Assembly: GCA_018645405.1 (NCBI GenBank)
Contig: JABGOQ010000059.1
Span: 1-43,031 of the forward strand
Direction of reading: 5' to 3'
From: Anaerolineae bacterium
GTDB lineage: Bacteria; Chloroflexota; Anaerolineae; Anaerolineales; Villigracilaceae
DNA length: 43,031 nt
In this document: piece after piece, positions 24,166 to 32,519 of the stretch
Position numbering within the stretch: position 1 is the stretch's first letter
How the letters are laid out: the number at the start of each line of letters is the position of its first letter
Notes under the pieces: generated by a model
What the model was told of the DNA's origin: nothing
Database searches by the model: none
Seen by the model: only the letters and a program-made list of their open reading frames with translations
Position numbers and translations under genes: made by a program

Positions 24166-24885
24166 TTATAATCCGAAATCTACAAAAGTGCCGTAACGAG
24201 CAAGCAATTCAAAAGTGCCGGAGAAAAGCATAATGCCAACAATAACAAGAATAACGCCCATTGCGATTTCAACGTAGTGCATCGCTTTGCCATATTTACG
24301 CAAAGTTGCGCCAACCCAGCCAATACCCAGAGCGGCAATCAAAAATGGAATCGCCAATCCTGCTGAATAGGCTGTCAACATAATTGCGCCTTGAGAAACT
24401 GAGCCGCCGTTGATGGCAACTGTGAGAATTGCTCCCAAAACAGGGCCAACGCAAGGCGACCAACCTGCGGAAAAGAAAACGCCAAGCATAGCAGAAGAAA
24501 GATAGCCTAATTTTGGGTCGGGCAAGGTCTGTACACGGGTATCATATTCAAGAAAGGGAATGCGGTAAACGCCGATCATATGTAAGCCAAAGATGACAAC
24601 CACGATCCCGCCGATTTTCGCCAACCAAGTGCGGATATCGTAAAGCAATCCGCCAAAGGCAGATGCTGCTACACCCAAAAGGATAAAAACTACGCTAAAC
24701 CCCAATACAAAAGCAAGCCCATGTGTAAAGGTGACAAAACGATTATTTTCTCCGCCCTCACCACCAGCTGTGCGTCCACTTAAATAACCGACATAGGCAG
24801 GAACAAGTGAGAAAACACAAGGGGAGAGAAAAGAAGCCAAGCCGGCAAGAAAGGCCAAGCCTAAAGTGATATTTGATAAATCCAT
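24166..24885 (-). CDS. ccdA: Cytochrome c biogenesis/thiol transporter CcdA
   Basis: Moves reducing power from cytosolic thioredoxin across the membrane to extracytoplasmic thiol proteins. The 239 residues form six helices with the two redox cysteines in SPC motifs at C23 (LASFLSPCVFSLVPAYVGYLSG) and C145 (FSAGWSPCVGPVLGAIL). Family length is typical. GAGG lies close before the ATG at 24885. Its usual partner, the thioredoxin gene immediately downstream, is broken, so the electron acceptor may now be the glutaredoxin-DUF2085 protein or one encoded elsewhere. Confidence 0.94.
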   Translation of the reverse strand: MDLSNITLGLAFLAGLASFLSPCVFSLVPAYVGYLSGRTAGGEGGENNRFVTFTHGLAFVLGFSVVFILLGVAASAFGGLLYDIRTWLAKIGGIVVVIFGLHMIGVYRIPFLEYDTRVQTLPDPKLGYLSSAMLGVFFSAGWSPCVGPVLGAILTVAINGGSVSQGAIMLTAYSAGLAIPFLIAALGIGWVGATLRKYGKAMHYVEIAMGVILVIVGIMLFSGTFELLARYGTFVDFGL

Positions 24886-24911
24886 TGATATACCTCGTTC
24901 TAATTATAAAA

Positions 24912-24927
24912 GTTTTGAAGTTTATTT
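24912..24927. repeat. 16-bp direct repeat, copy 1
   Basis: GTTTTGAAGTTTATTT, identical to 25092-25107. The two copies flank the inverted repeat block between the ccdA and L,D-transpeptidase genes. Confidence 0.85.
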
Positions 24928-24952
24928 AGTTACACAACATTTTGTTTCAGAA

Positions 24953-25064
24953 GGTGGTTGAGTAGCTCTGAGTGCTTTTTCAGAGCGTATCGAAACCACA
25001 AATTTGAACTTTTCCATCTACTGTTGGTTCCGATACGGCGAAAAGCATCGCCTACTCAACCAAC
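24953..25064. repeat. Two inverted copies of a short palindromic (REP-like) repeat
   Basis: Copy 1 (24953-24998) has GGTTGAGTAG, a CTCTG/CAGAG hairpin, then CGTATCGAAACCA. Copy 2 (25025-25064, opposite direction) has the same ends, GGTTGAGTAG and CGTATCGGAACCA, around a GCGA/TCGC hairpin. The two copies can therefore also pair with each other over their whole length. Similar TTGAGTAG...CGTATCGAAACC repeats occur in other bacterial genomes, from memory. Confidence 0.75.
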
Positions 25065-25091
25065 AGATATTCTTTTTAACAAACTACCTGT

Positions 25092-25107
25092 GTTTTGAAG
25101 TTTATTT
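25092..25107. repeat. 16-bp direct repeat, copy 2
   Basis: GTTTTGAAGTTTATTT, identical to 24912-24927, ending 2 bases before the L,D-transpeptidase stop codon. Confidence 0.85.
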
Positions 25108-25109
25108 CG

Positions 25110-26204
25110 CTAAAAAGTACGCTTAACGACCTTGACCTTTGTTCCATGATCAGGCCAAGCTAAACTCACTTCATCAGTATCTAAAGAAAGATAGGGCGTT
25201 GTCCAACGGAAAAGCCATTTTGCATCTTCTGCACAAACATTTACGCAGCCATGAGAGCGGCGCGTACCAAAGTCGTTATGCCAAAAAGCAGCATGAATTG
25301 CGATCCCGTCTCCGTTCATAAAAATTGGCCACCCAACAGCTGGCGTATCGTAACCTGACCTGCCTTCTGTTGAAGAAGCACCCATTGGAATGGAGAATAA
25401 TTTTCGATGCGGGTTATAGCCTCCAGGAGGCGTAAAGTAACTTTCACTCTCATACCCTGTAGAAATACGACAGAAAAATATCTCTCTCTCGCCTTCAAAA
25501 CACGAAAGGGTCTGATAGGTCGTATTAACCAGAATATGTTTTTCTACAGGGTCTACATCAGGATGAATAGGTGCAATATCTTCAGGGGTTAGCGGATAAA
25601 TTCCCGCAGCGTCTACCCAAAAAATATCGCCATAGCCATACTTTTCATTAAATCTATACATCACTTTCCCTGCATCTGTCGTCATGATCTGATCAACCCA
25701 CAAAACCTGACCATAATACAAACGGGGTGTAAAATTATTGGCAACACTGTCTTTATACCACCCAGCTCGCGCGGGCGGATTTGCGATCCACAAATCTACA
25801 TAAGGGACAGTCACCTCTGCCCAAAAACCTGCTCTTCCTTCAAGCATAGCCGTAAGTGGGATATTCGGAAAGTTATGCACGGGCTGCAAATCGGGCGCGT
25901 AGATATAGCCTTCAGGCGTTTCAACCCACCGTTTACTGGTCGATTTTGCACCGCCAACCACTTCGCGCAGCCAAATAATAAGCTCATCCTCTCCTATATC
26001 ACGAACCACAGGCGCATTGGGATATGGCTCCGTCCTGATTCTCGTTGCATAATAATTAGGGAATACGGATACTCGCCCCAGTTTTTCGCCTTCGGGGAAT
26101 TGAAAACTACCAGAGGGATTTAAACCCTCTAAGCGGCGGAACGCCATTGCCCCCAGGCTTGCTCCCGTTAATTTAAGAAAGTCTCGTCGAGAAAAATTTT
26201 TCAT
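25110..26204 (-). CDS. Tat-exported L,D-transpeptidase (YkuD)
   Basis: A 364-residue envelope enzyme that makes 3-3 or protein-peptidoglycan crosslinks through a catalytic cysteine. The N-terminus has a twin-arginine signal, SRRDFLKLTGAS, followed by a hydrophobic stretch, so the folded protein is probably exported by Tat. Residues about 45-210 hold repeated beta-rich segments that may be SH3-like. The C-terminal YkuD domain shows the IHAAFWHNDFG and SHGCVNV motifs, with the catalytic Cys near residue 325. AAGG lies eight bases before the ATG. Export of an L,D-transpeptidase by Tat is less common than by Sec. Confidence 0.9.
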   Translation of the reverse strand: MKNFSRRDFLKLTGASLGAMAFRRLEGLNPSGSFQFPEGEKLGRVSVFPNYYATRIRTEPYPNAPVVRDIGEDELIIWLREVVGGAKSTSKRWVETPEGYIYAPDLQPVHNFPNIPLTAMLEGRAGFWAEVTVPYVDLWIANPPARAGWYKDSVANNFTPRLYYGQVLWVDQIMTTDAGKVMYRFNEKYGYGDIFWVDAAGIYPLTPEDIAPIHPDVDPVEKHILVNTTYQTLSCFEGEREIFFCRISTGYESESYFTPPGGYNPHRKLFSIPMGASSTEGRSGYDTPAVGWPIFMNGDGIAIHAAFWHNDFGTRRSHGCVNVCAEDAKWLFRWTTPYLSLDTDEVSLAWPDHGTKVKVVKRTF

Positions 26205-26314
26205 TTAATTTACCTTCAAGATCTACCATTAAAAGAGTGTCGCAAGGATACCATAATCTGATGAGTAAAGCGTGAGAAGCAAAAGTCTATAAATAGAAAA
26301 TAGGACAAGCCCTA

Positions 26315-26370
26315 ATCCCAATACTCTGCGTTGGGATGATTTACTTGAATGCAACGCAGATCATTGCATT
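26315..26370 (-). promoter_or_regulatory. Three overlapping alternative hairpins
   Basis: ATCCCAA/TTGGGAT (26315-26321 with 26331-26337), TCTGCGTTG/CAACGCAGA (26325-26333 with 26352-26360, extended by CAAT/ATTG) and AATGCAA/TTGCATT (26348-26354 with 26364-26370) share bases and exclude one another, as in attenuators. The block lies just after the esterase gene and about 110 nt upstream of the L,D-transpeptidase gene. No clear T-run follows, so it may instead be a processing or terminator structure. Confidence 0.45.
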
Positions 26371-27026
26371 TAGAATTTCTCATCCAAAAACGCATCTAAT
26401 GCTCGTCTGCAATCTTTACCGACTTTATGCCCAACCTTTGCTTGGCATAAATTAACATCTGCGCCTGATTTTTGTAATAACTCAACAGAAGAAAGTCCGC
26501 GCTCAATGGGAATCAACTCATCCTGCGTGCCGTGTGCCCAGAAGACACGAATTTTATTGAGCAACTTAGGGTGTAAAATCTCATCCACACCGGGCGGGAC
26601 AAAACCAGAGAGCACAGCAACTTTATCCACACGAGCGGGGTGGAGAGCCGCAAGAGTGATAGCCAAGGCCGCTCCCTGGCTAAAGCCGACCACGTCAAAA
26701 GTAGACGATGCTATTTTAACGGAAGCAGACCATTTATCCACGAGCGAGACGAGGGAATCGGCGGCAAGATGCAGCTCTTCGAGCGTAGGCGATCCCCATG
26801 TCCCGGGCTTGATTTCTCGCCACGAATATCCGCCCCTCTCTGCCAGAGCAGGATAGGGCGCACGTGGGGAGAGAATCGCATAATCTGAAAAATTCTTTGT
26901 AAATGTCCACATAGAGTTCTCATCACCTGTCCAGCCGTGTAAGAGGAGCAAAATGCGGGAGGGCCGAGCTTCGGTGAGATGAGAACGAAAAGTCCAGCCA
27001 AATTTCTCTTTAGTCTCGGTTTGCAC
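26370..27026 (-). CDS. Alpha/beta hydrolase, phospholipase/carboxylesterase type
   Basis: A 218-residue serine hydrolase of the small esterase/lysophospholipase family. The oxyanion region is LLLLHGWTGDEN, the nucleophile is the Ser in GFSQGAAL, the acid is the Asp in HGTQDELIP and the His lies in VGHKVG. The substrate is probably an acyl or phospholipid ester, not known. The start is GTG at 27026, inside the end of the small membrane-protein gene (17-base overlap). It forms a run with a patatin-like lipase, suggesting linked lipid turnover. Confidence 0.85.
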   Translation of the reverse strand: MQTETKEKFGWTFRSHLTEARPSRILLLLHGWTGDENSMWTFTKNFSDYAILSPRAPYPALAERGGYSWREIKPGTWGSPTLEELHLAADSLVSLVDKWSASVKIASSTFDVVGFSQGAALAITLAALHPARVDKVAVLSGFVPPGVDEILHPKLLNKIRVFWAHGTQDELIPIERGLSSVELLQKSGADVNLCQAKVGHKVGKDCRRALDAFLDEKF

Positions 27027-27237
27027 GTTTTACGATCCAATTTAACAAAATCATAAATACAGCGATAACAACGACGGGGGCAACACCTGCAAGAAGACAG
27101 AGCAAGCCCATCATCGCGGCACCTTTGCCGTAGATGAGATAAATCAGCCCATCACCAACGATAAAAAGGAGCAAAAATGCGCCCACACCAAGTTGGATGC
27201 TGGTATCTTGAGCATACTTACGTAAGTCACGACTCAT
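27010..27237 (-). CDS. Small two-helix membrane protein
   Basis: A 75-residue protein with two hydrophobic helices (about 14-36 and 41-66) and positively charged ends. I recognise no family. It is coupled on both sides: its ATG overlaps the patatin stop (ATGA at 27234-27237) and its end overlaps the esterase start. The tight packing suggests that it works with these two hydrolases, perhaps as an anchor or partner. Confidence 0.65.
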   Translation of the reverse strand: MSRDLRKYAQDTSIQLGVGAFLLLFIVGDGLIYLIYGKGAAMMGLLCLLAGVAPVVVIAVFMILLNWIVKRANRD

Positions 27238-28124
27238 GAGGCTTTCCTTCTAAATAAGGTATTGAAAAATCCATTGAAACGAATCATCACCCGCGCCAGC
27301 TCAGGGAGTACAGCTTCAGTGGCTTCTTCGCCTAAACGAACGACATCTTCTACAACGATTTTATCAAGAAGACCTATTTTATCTACAGCCGGACGGATGA
27401 GAAGATCGGGTGGCTCTTTTTCCAGACGAAGTTCTGTGATCGCTCTGTTACTGATATCAACGGAGTGTAAAAAGACATCCATCGCCTGCGATACGCTTAG
27501 ACGTGTAATCAGCTTCGCAATGGAATTGGGGATAATCGAGGAGAGCGAAGCAGGCAAATAATAAGAAGATGCAGAGGAAAGCGGCGCAGTGAGCGCAACA
27601 GCAACCACTGGCAACTCTGGAGCTAACTCACGCGCCAACGAAACAGGAACGGGATTGAGAAGACCACCATCCACAAGATAATGATCGTCTTTTGCGTGAG
27701 GCGGGAAAACGCCCGGAATGGCAATTGTTGCCAAAATCGCGTTTTTGAGCGTGCCAGTGTTTAGAGTAACTTCAGAGTTAAAGTTCAAATCAGAAGCCGT
27801 TAATGCACAGGGAATGCGCGTTTCAGCAAAAGTTTTTCCATCGAGGATTTTATCAAGCCAATTATCAACTTTTCCTAAACCCAATAAAGCTGGCTTATTA
27901 TACAAGCCTAATTGATAGAGTTTATTTTGATCAACTGCGCTGAATTTTTCCTCGATTTCATCGGGCGAATAGCCTGCTGCATAGAGTGCAGCAACCAAGC
28001 CGCCAATACTCGTCCCGGCAACTGCGGCAATGTGATAGCCTTCTTTTTCTAAAGCACGCAAAACGCCAATATGCGCACTACCTCTTGCTCCACCGCCACC
28101 CAAGGCGACTGCAATTTCTTTCAT
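27234..28124 (-). CDS. Patatin-like phospholipase (RssA/YchK type)
   Basis: A 296-residue lipid acyl hydrolase with a Ser-Asp dyad. The oxyanion loop GGGGARG is at 9-15, the nucleophile S39 in GTSIGG, and the catalytic D152 in the DGG motif. The C-terminal part (about 190-296) is helical and variable. Family members cleave phospholipids or modulate membrane-lipid turnover; the natural substrate here is unknown. AAGGA lies 10 bases before the ATG, and a good promoter lies 41-69 bases upstream. First gene of a three-gene run. Confidence 0.88.
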   Translation of the reverse strand: MKEIAVALGGGGARGSAHIGVLRALEKEGYHIAAVAGTSIGGLVAALYAAGYSPDEIEEKFSAVDQNKLYQLGLYNKPALLGLGKVDNWLDKILDGKTFAETRIPCALTASDLNFNSEVTLNTGTLKNAILATIAIPGVFPPHAKDDHYLVDGGLLNPVPVSLARELAPELPVVAVALTAPLSSASSYYLPASLSSIIPNSIAKLITRLSVSQAMDVFLHSVDISNRAITELRLEKEPPDLLIRPAVDKIGLLDKIVVEDVVRLGEEATEAVLPELARVMIRFNGFFNTLFRRKAS

Positions 28125-28164
28125 CTAAAAGTCATCCTTTTCAGAAAATATTTCAGTAAAAGAG

Positions 28165-28193
28165 ATTATAACCGCAGGGAGGCATACATCAAA
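28165..28193 (-). promoter_or_regulatory. Promoter of the patatin gene run
   Basis: Minus strand TTTGAT (28188-28193), 17-bp spacer, TATAAT (28165-28170). It gives a leader of about 35 nt before the ATG at 28124. Confidence 0.7.
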
Positions 28194-28241
28194 GGCATAC
28201 CGTGTTATACCCTGACACCTTTTTTATTCTCAGAAATAAAA

Positions 28242-28269
28242 TGGACAAAATCTCCTCCCATGTTACAAT
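28242..28269 (+). promoter_or_regulatory. Promoter of smpB, leaderless type
   Basis: TGGACA (28242-28247), 16-bp spacer, TACAAT (28264-28269), then six bases and the GTG start at 28276. No SD sequence is present, so the transcript probably starts at or next to the start codon. Confidence 0.65.
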
Positions 28270-28275
28270 CTCAGC

Positions 28276-28731
28276 GTGAATATAAAAATCGTATCTACTA
28301 ATCGCAAAGCAAAATTTGAGTATTTTCTTCTCGATCAATTTGAAGCAGGCATCTCCCTAAAAGGATCTGAAATCAAATCGATTCGAGCTGGGCAAATTAG
28401 CATTAAAGAGGCATATATTCGTGTTGATGAACATGAAGCTTGGCTAATGGAAGCACATGTTGCGCCCTACGCAGAGGCGAATCGCTATAACCATGAACCG
28501 CGTCGCCCACGTCAGCTTTTGTTGCATAAACGAGAAATTCGCAAGCTGAGAGATTCTATTCGCAAAAAAGGGCTTACCATTATCCCGACCAAAGTTTATC
28601 TCAAAGGTGGACGAGCCAAGGTTGAAATCGCGCTTGCACGCGGCAAAAAACTCCACGATAAAAGACATGCGATCAAGGAAAAAGAAAGCGAGCGCGACAT
28701 GAAAAGACAAATGCAAAATAGGGAATACTAA
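28276..28731 (+). CDS. smpB: tmRNA-binding protein SmpB
   Basis: Binds tmRNA and brings it to stalled ribosomes for trans-translation. The 151 residues show the OB-fold signature FEAGISLKGSEIKSIRAGQISIKEAYIRV, then the NHEPRRPRQLLLHKREIRKL block, and end in a basic tail (KKLHDKRHAIKEKESERDMKR) that mimics the codon-anticodon arm in the A site. The GTG start is the only reasonable one. It has no SD, and a -10 box ends six bases before it. No ssrA gene is seen in this window. The next gene starts directly after the stop codon. Confidence 0.96.
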   Translation: MNIKIVSTNRKAKFEYFLLDQFEAGISLKGSEIKSIRAGQISIKEAYIRVDEHEAWLMEAHVAPYAEANRYNHEPRRPRQLLLHKREIRKLRDSIRKKGLTIIPTKVYLKGGRAKVEIALARGKKLHDKRHAIKEKESERDMKRQMQNREY

Positions 28732-29517
28732 ATGAGTGCATCCACAATTGGGGGCATTAACCTGCTCTCAGAGCATGAAAAGAAAGAAATCTACCGACGC
28801 ATCATCCCTGGCGAATTGCTTGAACGCTTCAAGCTCAATCCTTATCTCGCTGATATTCAGGGCAGATCGCTACTCAATCTCAAATGCAAGCCTGGCAGCA
28901 CCAGTGTTGAAATGTCGCTTTTCCATGAACACGGCTTTCGCGATCCCGTTTTCTATGGTCATTTAACCGACACGATGAACGGGCAAATTCATATATTGCT
29001 TTATATTTTGAATGATCCCGCTTCGCCTCGCTTTGACGTGGACATTATGCCCAATGGACAGGCGACCCAATTTGGGACATCCCAGCGCAATATCGAAGCG
29101 GAGCAAAACGCTCTCCAATCTGGCTTGACTCCGGGGCAAATCCGCAGTGGACTCGGCATCTTATCTACTGCGACGACTGCCTTTGAAAATTTTGTTGAAA
29201 CCCTTGGGCATGATATGTACTTCGCCGAGCCACTCTATTACCATAACGCGATCATTTTCGAGCGTTATGGATTCGCATATCAGTCTGGCAAAAAGTTGAT
29301 GAAACGGATTCAAGCCGAATTCACGGGCGATGGCGCATGTGTCAAAAAACTGGACGGCAGCTCCGCCTTCCGTCAACCCGAGGCGCAGAAGAGTATCCGT
29401 CTCCGCTCCTGGGCTATTCACGATGGGATTTTAGGAGAGCCTTTCACCAACGTAACGATGTATAAACGAGTTGGCAAATCGGCCAACATTAACACCAGCG
29501 AGGGGACACACTGGTAA
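28732..29517 (+). CDS. Conserved-looking protein of unknown function behind smpB
   Basis: A 261-residue protein I cannot assign. It is a cytosolic-looking alpha/beta protein without signal or membrane helix. Phrases that look structured are LLNLKCKPGSTSVEMSLFHE, FRDPVFYGHLTDT, FDVDIMPNGQATQFGT, YYHNAIIFERYGFAYQSGKKLM and RLRSWAIHDGILGEPFTNV. The fourth loosely recalls the C-terminal YERYGF segment of some acetyltransferases, but no acetyl-CoA loop is visible. ATG follows the smpB stop directly and a strong terminator overlaps its own stop, so smpB and this gene form a two-gene unit. Confidence 0.7.
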   Translation: MSASTIGGINLLSEHEKKEIYRRIIPGELLERFKLNPYLADIQGRSLLNLKCKPGSTSVEMSLFHEHGFRDPVFYGHLTDTMNGQIHILLYILNDPASPRFDVDIMPNGQATQFGTSQRNIEAEQNALQSGLTPGQIRSGLGILSTATTAFENFVETLGHDMYFAEPLYYHNAIIFERYGFAYQSGKKLMKRIQAEFTGDGACVKKLDGSSAFRQPEAQKSIRLRSWAIHDGILGEPFTNVTMYKRVGKSANINTSEGTHW

Positions 29518-29555
29518 AAAACTCCCCGCCCTTTTGAAGGAACGGGGAGTTTTTT
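29516..29555 (+). terminator. Terminator of the smpB unit
   Basis: A 13-bp stem (29516-29528 with 29543-29555, core ACTCCCCG/CGGGGAGT) ends in T residues. It begins inside the stop codon at 29515-29517. Confidence 0.9.
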
Positions 29556-29616
29556 CACACAATAAGTTTAAATCCATCACCAACCCAAATTATTAGTCAG
29601 TTCCAGGAGGCATCCA

Positions 29617-30315
29617 ATGCCAATAAATTTCGATTTTTTCTACAGCGAATTTCTATTCAGAATGCTTTTAGCATCACTATTGGGTAGCATAATTGGTTTA
29701 GAGAGAGATATTCATGGGCGAGCAGCGGGGCTACGGACTCATTTGTTGGTCAGCTTGGGAGCAGCGGTCTTTACAATCCTATCCGAGACCATTTCCAATA
29801 GTGCTAGTACGTCTGGTTTTCCTTCTGACCCAGGTCGAATCGCAGCACAGATCGTTTCTGGTATCGGCTTCTTGGGAGCTGGTGTGATTATTAAGGAAGG
29901 TGTTAATGTTCGCGGTTTGACAACATCTGCTTGTTTATGGACTGCCGCTGCAATTGGCATGGCAGCGGGTGGCGGTTTTTATAATATTGCTATATATACA
30001 ACTGGAATTGCCTTACTTGGTCTTGTCATTCTTAAATTCAGCGAGCTTTTTTATGCCAAAAATTCTTATAGAGTCTTGAGTATCCAAACACCAATTGAAG
30101 TGAATGCATCCGAAATAATCGAGACTATTAAGAGTAAGCGATTGAAGGTTTTGACTTGTGATATTAAAAAGAACTATAAAACAAGCACTTCGTTAATAAG
30201 ATTGTCAATTCGACTTCATTATCGCGGTACTCCAGACAAGCTCGCACACAGCGTTATTAATTCTCTCGAAACCTCTTCCATAAAATTGGATGAGGTTAAA
30301 TGGGAACACGCGTAG
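29617..30315 (+). CDS. mgtC: MgtC/SapB family membrane protein
   Basis: A 232-residue membrane protein of the MgtC family, linked in other bacteria to growth at low Mg2+ and to control of the F-type ATPase. The first 145 residues form four to five helices with the family signature LGSIIGLERDIHGRAAGLRTHLLVSLGAA and GIGFLGAGVIIKEG...NVRGLTTSACLW. The last 75 residues are a soluble ACT-like domain. AGGAGG six bases before the ATG fixes the start. The nearby mgtE and clc genes make a Mg2+ and ion-balance theme plausible. No clear terminator follows. Confidence 0.88.
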   Translation: MPINFDFFYSEFLFRMLLASLLGSIIGLERDIHGRAAGLRTHLLVSLGAAVFTILSETISNSASTSGFPSDPGRIAAQIVSGIGFLGAGVIIKEGVNVRGLTTSACLWTAAAIGMAAGGGFYNIAIYTTGIALLGLVILKFSELFYAKNSYRVLSIQTPIEVNASEIIETIKSKRLKVLTCDIKKNYKTSTSLIRLSIRLHYRGTPDKLAHSVINSLETSSIKLDEVKWEHA

Positions 30316-30361
30316 AGATTCTTTAACACTCAAATAACGAGGAAGAACAAAGATGAATTTG

Positions 30362-32440
30362 TTAGTCGTTTTCTTGCGTTTCTTCTTCTCTGCGAGAAAG
30401 GCTTTTATAAAGCTCTTCCACATCTTCACTACGAATAAAGGCGGTCAGTTGATCGCCTGTCTGCAGCTCTGTTTCTCCATGCGGGATGAGCATATTCCCC
30501 TCCCGTCGAATGGAGATCAAAATGCACTCGTGGGGCAATGCGCTGGCGATCTCGCCAACGGTTTTTCCAGTTGCAGGCGAATTCTCTTTCAGTACTAACT
30601 CGACAAACTCTGTCCCGTCAATATTACGTATTTTCATGCGCTGGGCGCGATGCTGAATCTCAGCGCGTTTGGTGCGCGCGAGTTGATATGACTCGACAAT
30701 ATCTCGCCGCTGTACAAGCCCCAGAAGATGCCTGGAATCATCTCTGGAGATGACAGGCAAACGACCAAAACCACGTCGGCTCATTTTATTGAGCGCGTCA
30801 CCAATACTTTCATCAGGGTAAATCATAGAGAGCTTTTCGTAAGGCGTGCCGATTTCTCCTACAGTTGTTATTGATAAAGCCTTCCCATTATGAATCGCAT
30901 ATTCCAAATCACTAATCGTGACCATACCCCATAATTTTCCTTGACCATCCAAGATGGCAATTCCATGATGACGCGTCTTGTTGAAAACACGCGAAAGCCC
31001 TTTAAGATTCACATCTTTGGTGATGGTGTGGATATCCCTCGTCATCACCTCGTTGACCAAAACACCCTGCAAAACATCTACATCTCTACCGTGCTGTATA
31101 CGCACACCACGACGAGTGAGTTTCAGTGAATAGATCGATTCGCCTTTGAGCAATTTTTGGGCAAATAAAGTTGCGATGACTACTGTAAACATGAGGGGCA
31201 ACATGATCTTATAGTCGCCCGTCAGCTCGAAAAGAATCAAGACAGCTGTAAGTGGAGCGTGTGCGGTGGCAGCAAAGAGTGCTGCCATACCCACTAACGC
31301 GTAAGCACCGGGTGGAGCTGCAACGCCGGGGAAAAGCATGTTAACCACCAACTCAAATGCTGTCCCAAACATTGCTCCCATAAATAGAGCTGGAGCAAAA
31401 ACGCCGCCTGAACCACCTGAGCCTAAAGTTAGACTCGTGACAATCATTTTTAAAACGAGAAGGATGAGAACAGCTCCCAGCGCCAATTGATTCGCTAATG
31501 CACTTTCAATAATTTCATAACCAACATTATAGACTTGGGGCATTCGATCCCAAGTGATACCAGTTAGCGCAGGATAGGATAACGCGACAACACCGAGCAA
31601 TACTCCACCGATAGCAGGCTGCACCCATTCAGGTACGCTTTTCCAGTTATCAAATACATCTTCGGACCAATATAAAAGATAAACAAATCCTGCGCCAACG
31701 ATAGCGGCAGCAAGCCCTAAAACGGGATAAAAAGCAAACTCCCACAGGCTGTTGATACCATAATCAATGGGAATATGGAAAGCGGGAATATCTCCAAAGA
31801 CAGCACGTCCGATCACGCTCGCGGTCACTGCGGAGACGACCACGCTGCTAAAATATTTGACGCTAAATTCCCCCAAGATAATTTCCAGAGCAAATACAAC
31901 GCCGGCAATTGGAGCATTAAATGTCGCTGCGATACCGCCCGCCGCTCCACAGGCCACCAAGTTACGGATACGGTCATCTGAGAGACCAAGTTTTTGTCCA
32001 AGGGAAGAACCTAAAGCCGATCCAATTTGCACAATCGGTCCTTCACGCCCTACTGAACCGCCACTCCCAATTGAAATTGCGGAGGCGAGAGATTTCACCA
32101 CAGCCACAATCGGGCGGATACGTCCACCGCGCAAGGCGACCGCTTCCATCACTTCCGGAACACCATGCCCTTTGGCTTCGCGTGCAAAAAAATAAACTAA
32201 TGGGCCAACGATCAAGCCGCCAATTGCGGGGATGATGAGAACGTAGGCTTTTCCCCATCCTGCCGTGATTACAGGGAACCAATCGTAGCCGACCCATTCA
32301 ACACCTTGGATCAAATAGCGAAAAGCGACTGCCCCAAGCCCCGTTCCCAAACCAACGATTAACGCGGTACCAATAAATAAAGCCTCGGATGACGAATCCC
32401 AATTGCCAAATATTTTAAAGGTAAAAATTTTCAATTTCAC
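30362..32440 (-). CDS. ClC chloride channel/antiporter with CBS pair and RCK-C domain
   Basis: A 692-residue membrane protein of the ClC family. The ion-path motifs are GSGGSVGREGP at 125-135, with the gating Glu in GREGP, and GSGGVFAPALFMGA further on. Residues about 455-580 are two CBS domains, and the last 80 (ATGKTVGEIASALPHECILISIRREGNMLIPHGETELQTGDQL) are a TrkA-C/RCK-C domain, so nucleotides or other ligands may gate it. The GTG start at 32440 has GGAG at a long 11-base spacing, so the exact start is uncertain. I cannot tell channel from H+/Cl- exchanger here. A TTGTTT-17-TATAAT promoter and a 14-nt palindrome lie upstream. Confidence 0.9.
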   Translation of the reverse strand: MKLKIFTFKIFGNWDSSSEALFIGTALIVGLGTGLGAVAFRYLIQGVEWVGYDWFPVITAGWGKAYVLIIPAIGGLIVGPLVYFFAREAKGHGVPEVMEAVALRGGRIRPIVAVVKSLASAISIGSGGSVGREGPIVQIGSALGSSLGQKLGLSDDRIRNLVACGAAGGIAATFNAPIAGVVFALEIILGEFSVKYFSSVVVSAVTASVIGRAVFGDIPAFHIPIDYGINSLWEFAFYPVLGLAAAIVGAGFVYLLYWSEDVFDNWKSVPEWVQPAIGGVLLGVVALSYPALTGITWDRMPQVYNVGYEIIESALANQLALGAVLILLVLKMIVTSLTLGSGGSGGVFAPALFMGAMFGTAFELVVNMLFPGVAAPPGAYALVGMAALFAATAHAPLTAVLILFELTGDYKIMLPLMFTVVIATLFAQKLLKGESIYSLKLTRRGVRIQHGRDVDVLQGVLVNEVMTRDIHTITKDVNLKGLSRVFNKTRHHGIAILDGQGKLWGMVTISDLEYAIHNGKALSITTVGEIGTPYEKLSMIYPDESIGDALNKMSRRGFGRLPVISRDDSRHLLGLVQRRDIVESYQLARTKRAEIQHRAQRMKIRNIDGTEFVELVLKENSPATGKTVGEIASALPHECILISIRREGNMLIPHGETELQTGDQLTAFIRSEDVEELYKSLSRREEETQEND

Positions 32441-32519
32441 TATAGGTGAATCTCCTTTTTTGTTTCTGCGATATTAAACTGTGAGGCGGCTTGATGGGGA
32501 TTGTCTGTAGAATTTGTAT

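Noticed and set aside
24953-25064. CRISPR array fragment
   Set aside because: Only two copies in opposite orientation with inner hairpins and no regular spacers; a REP-like pair fits better.
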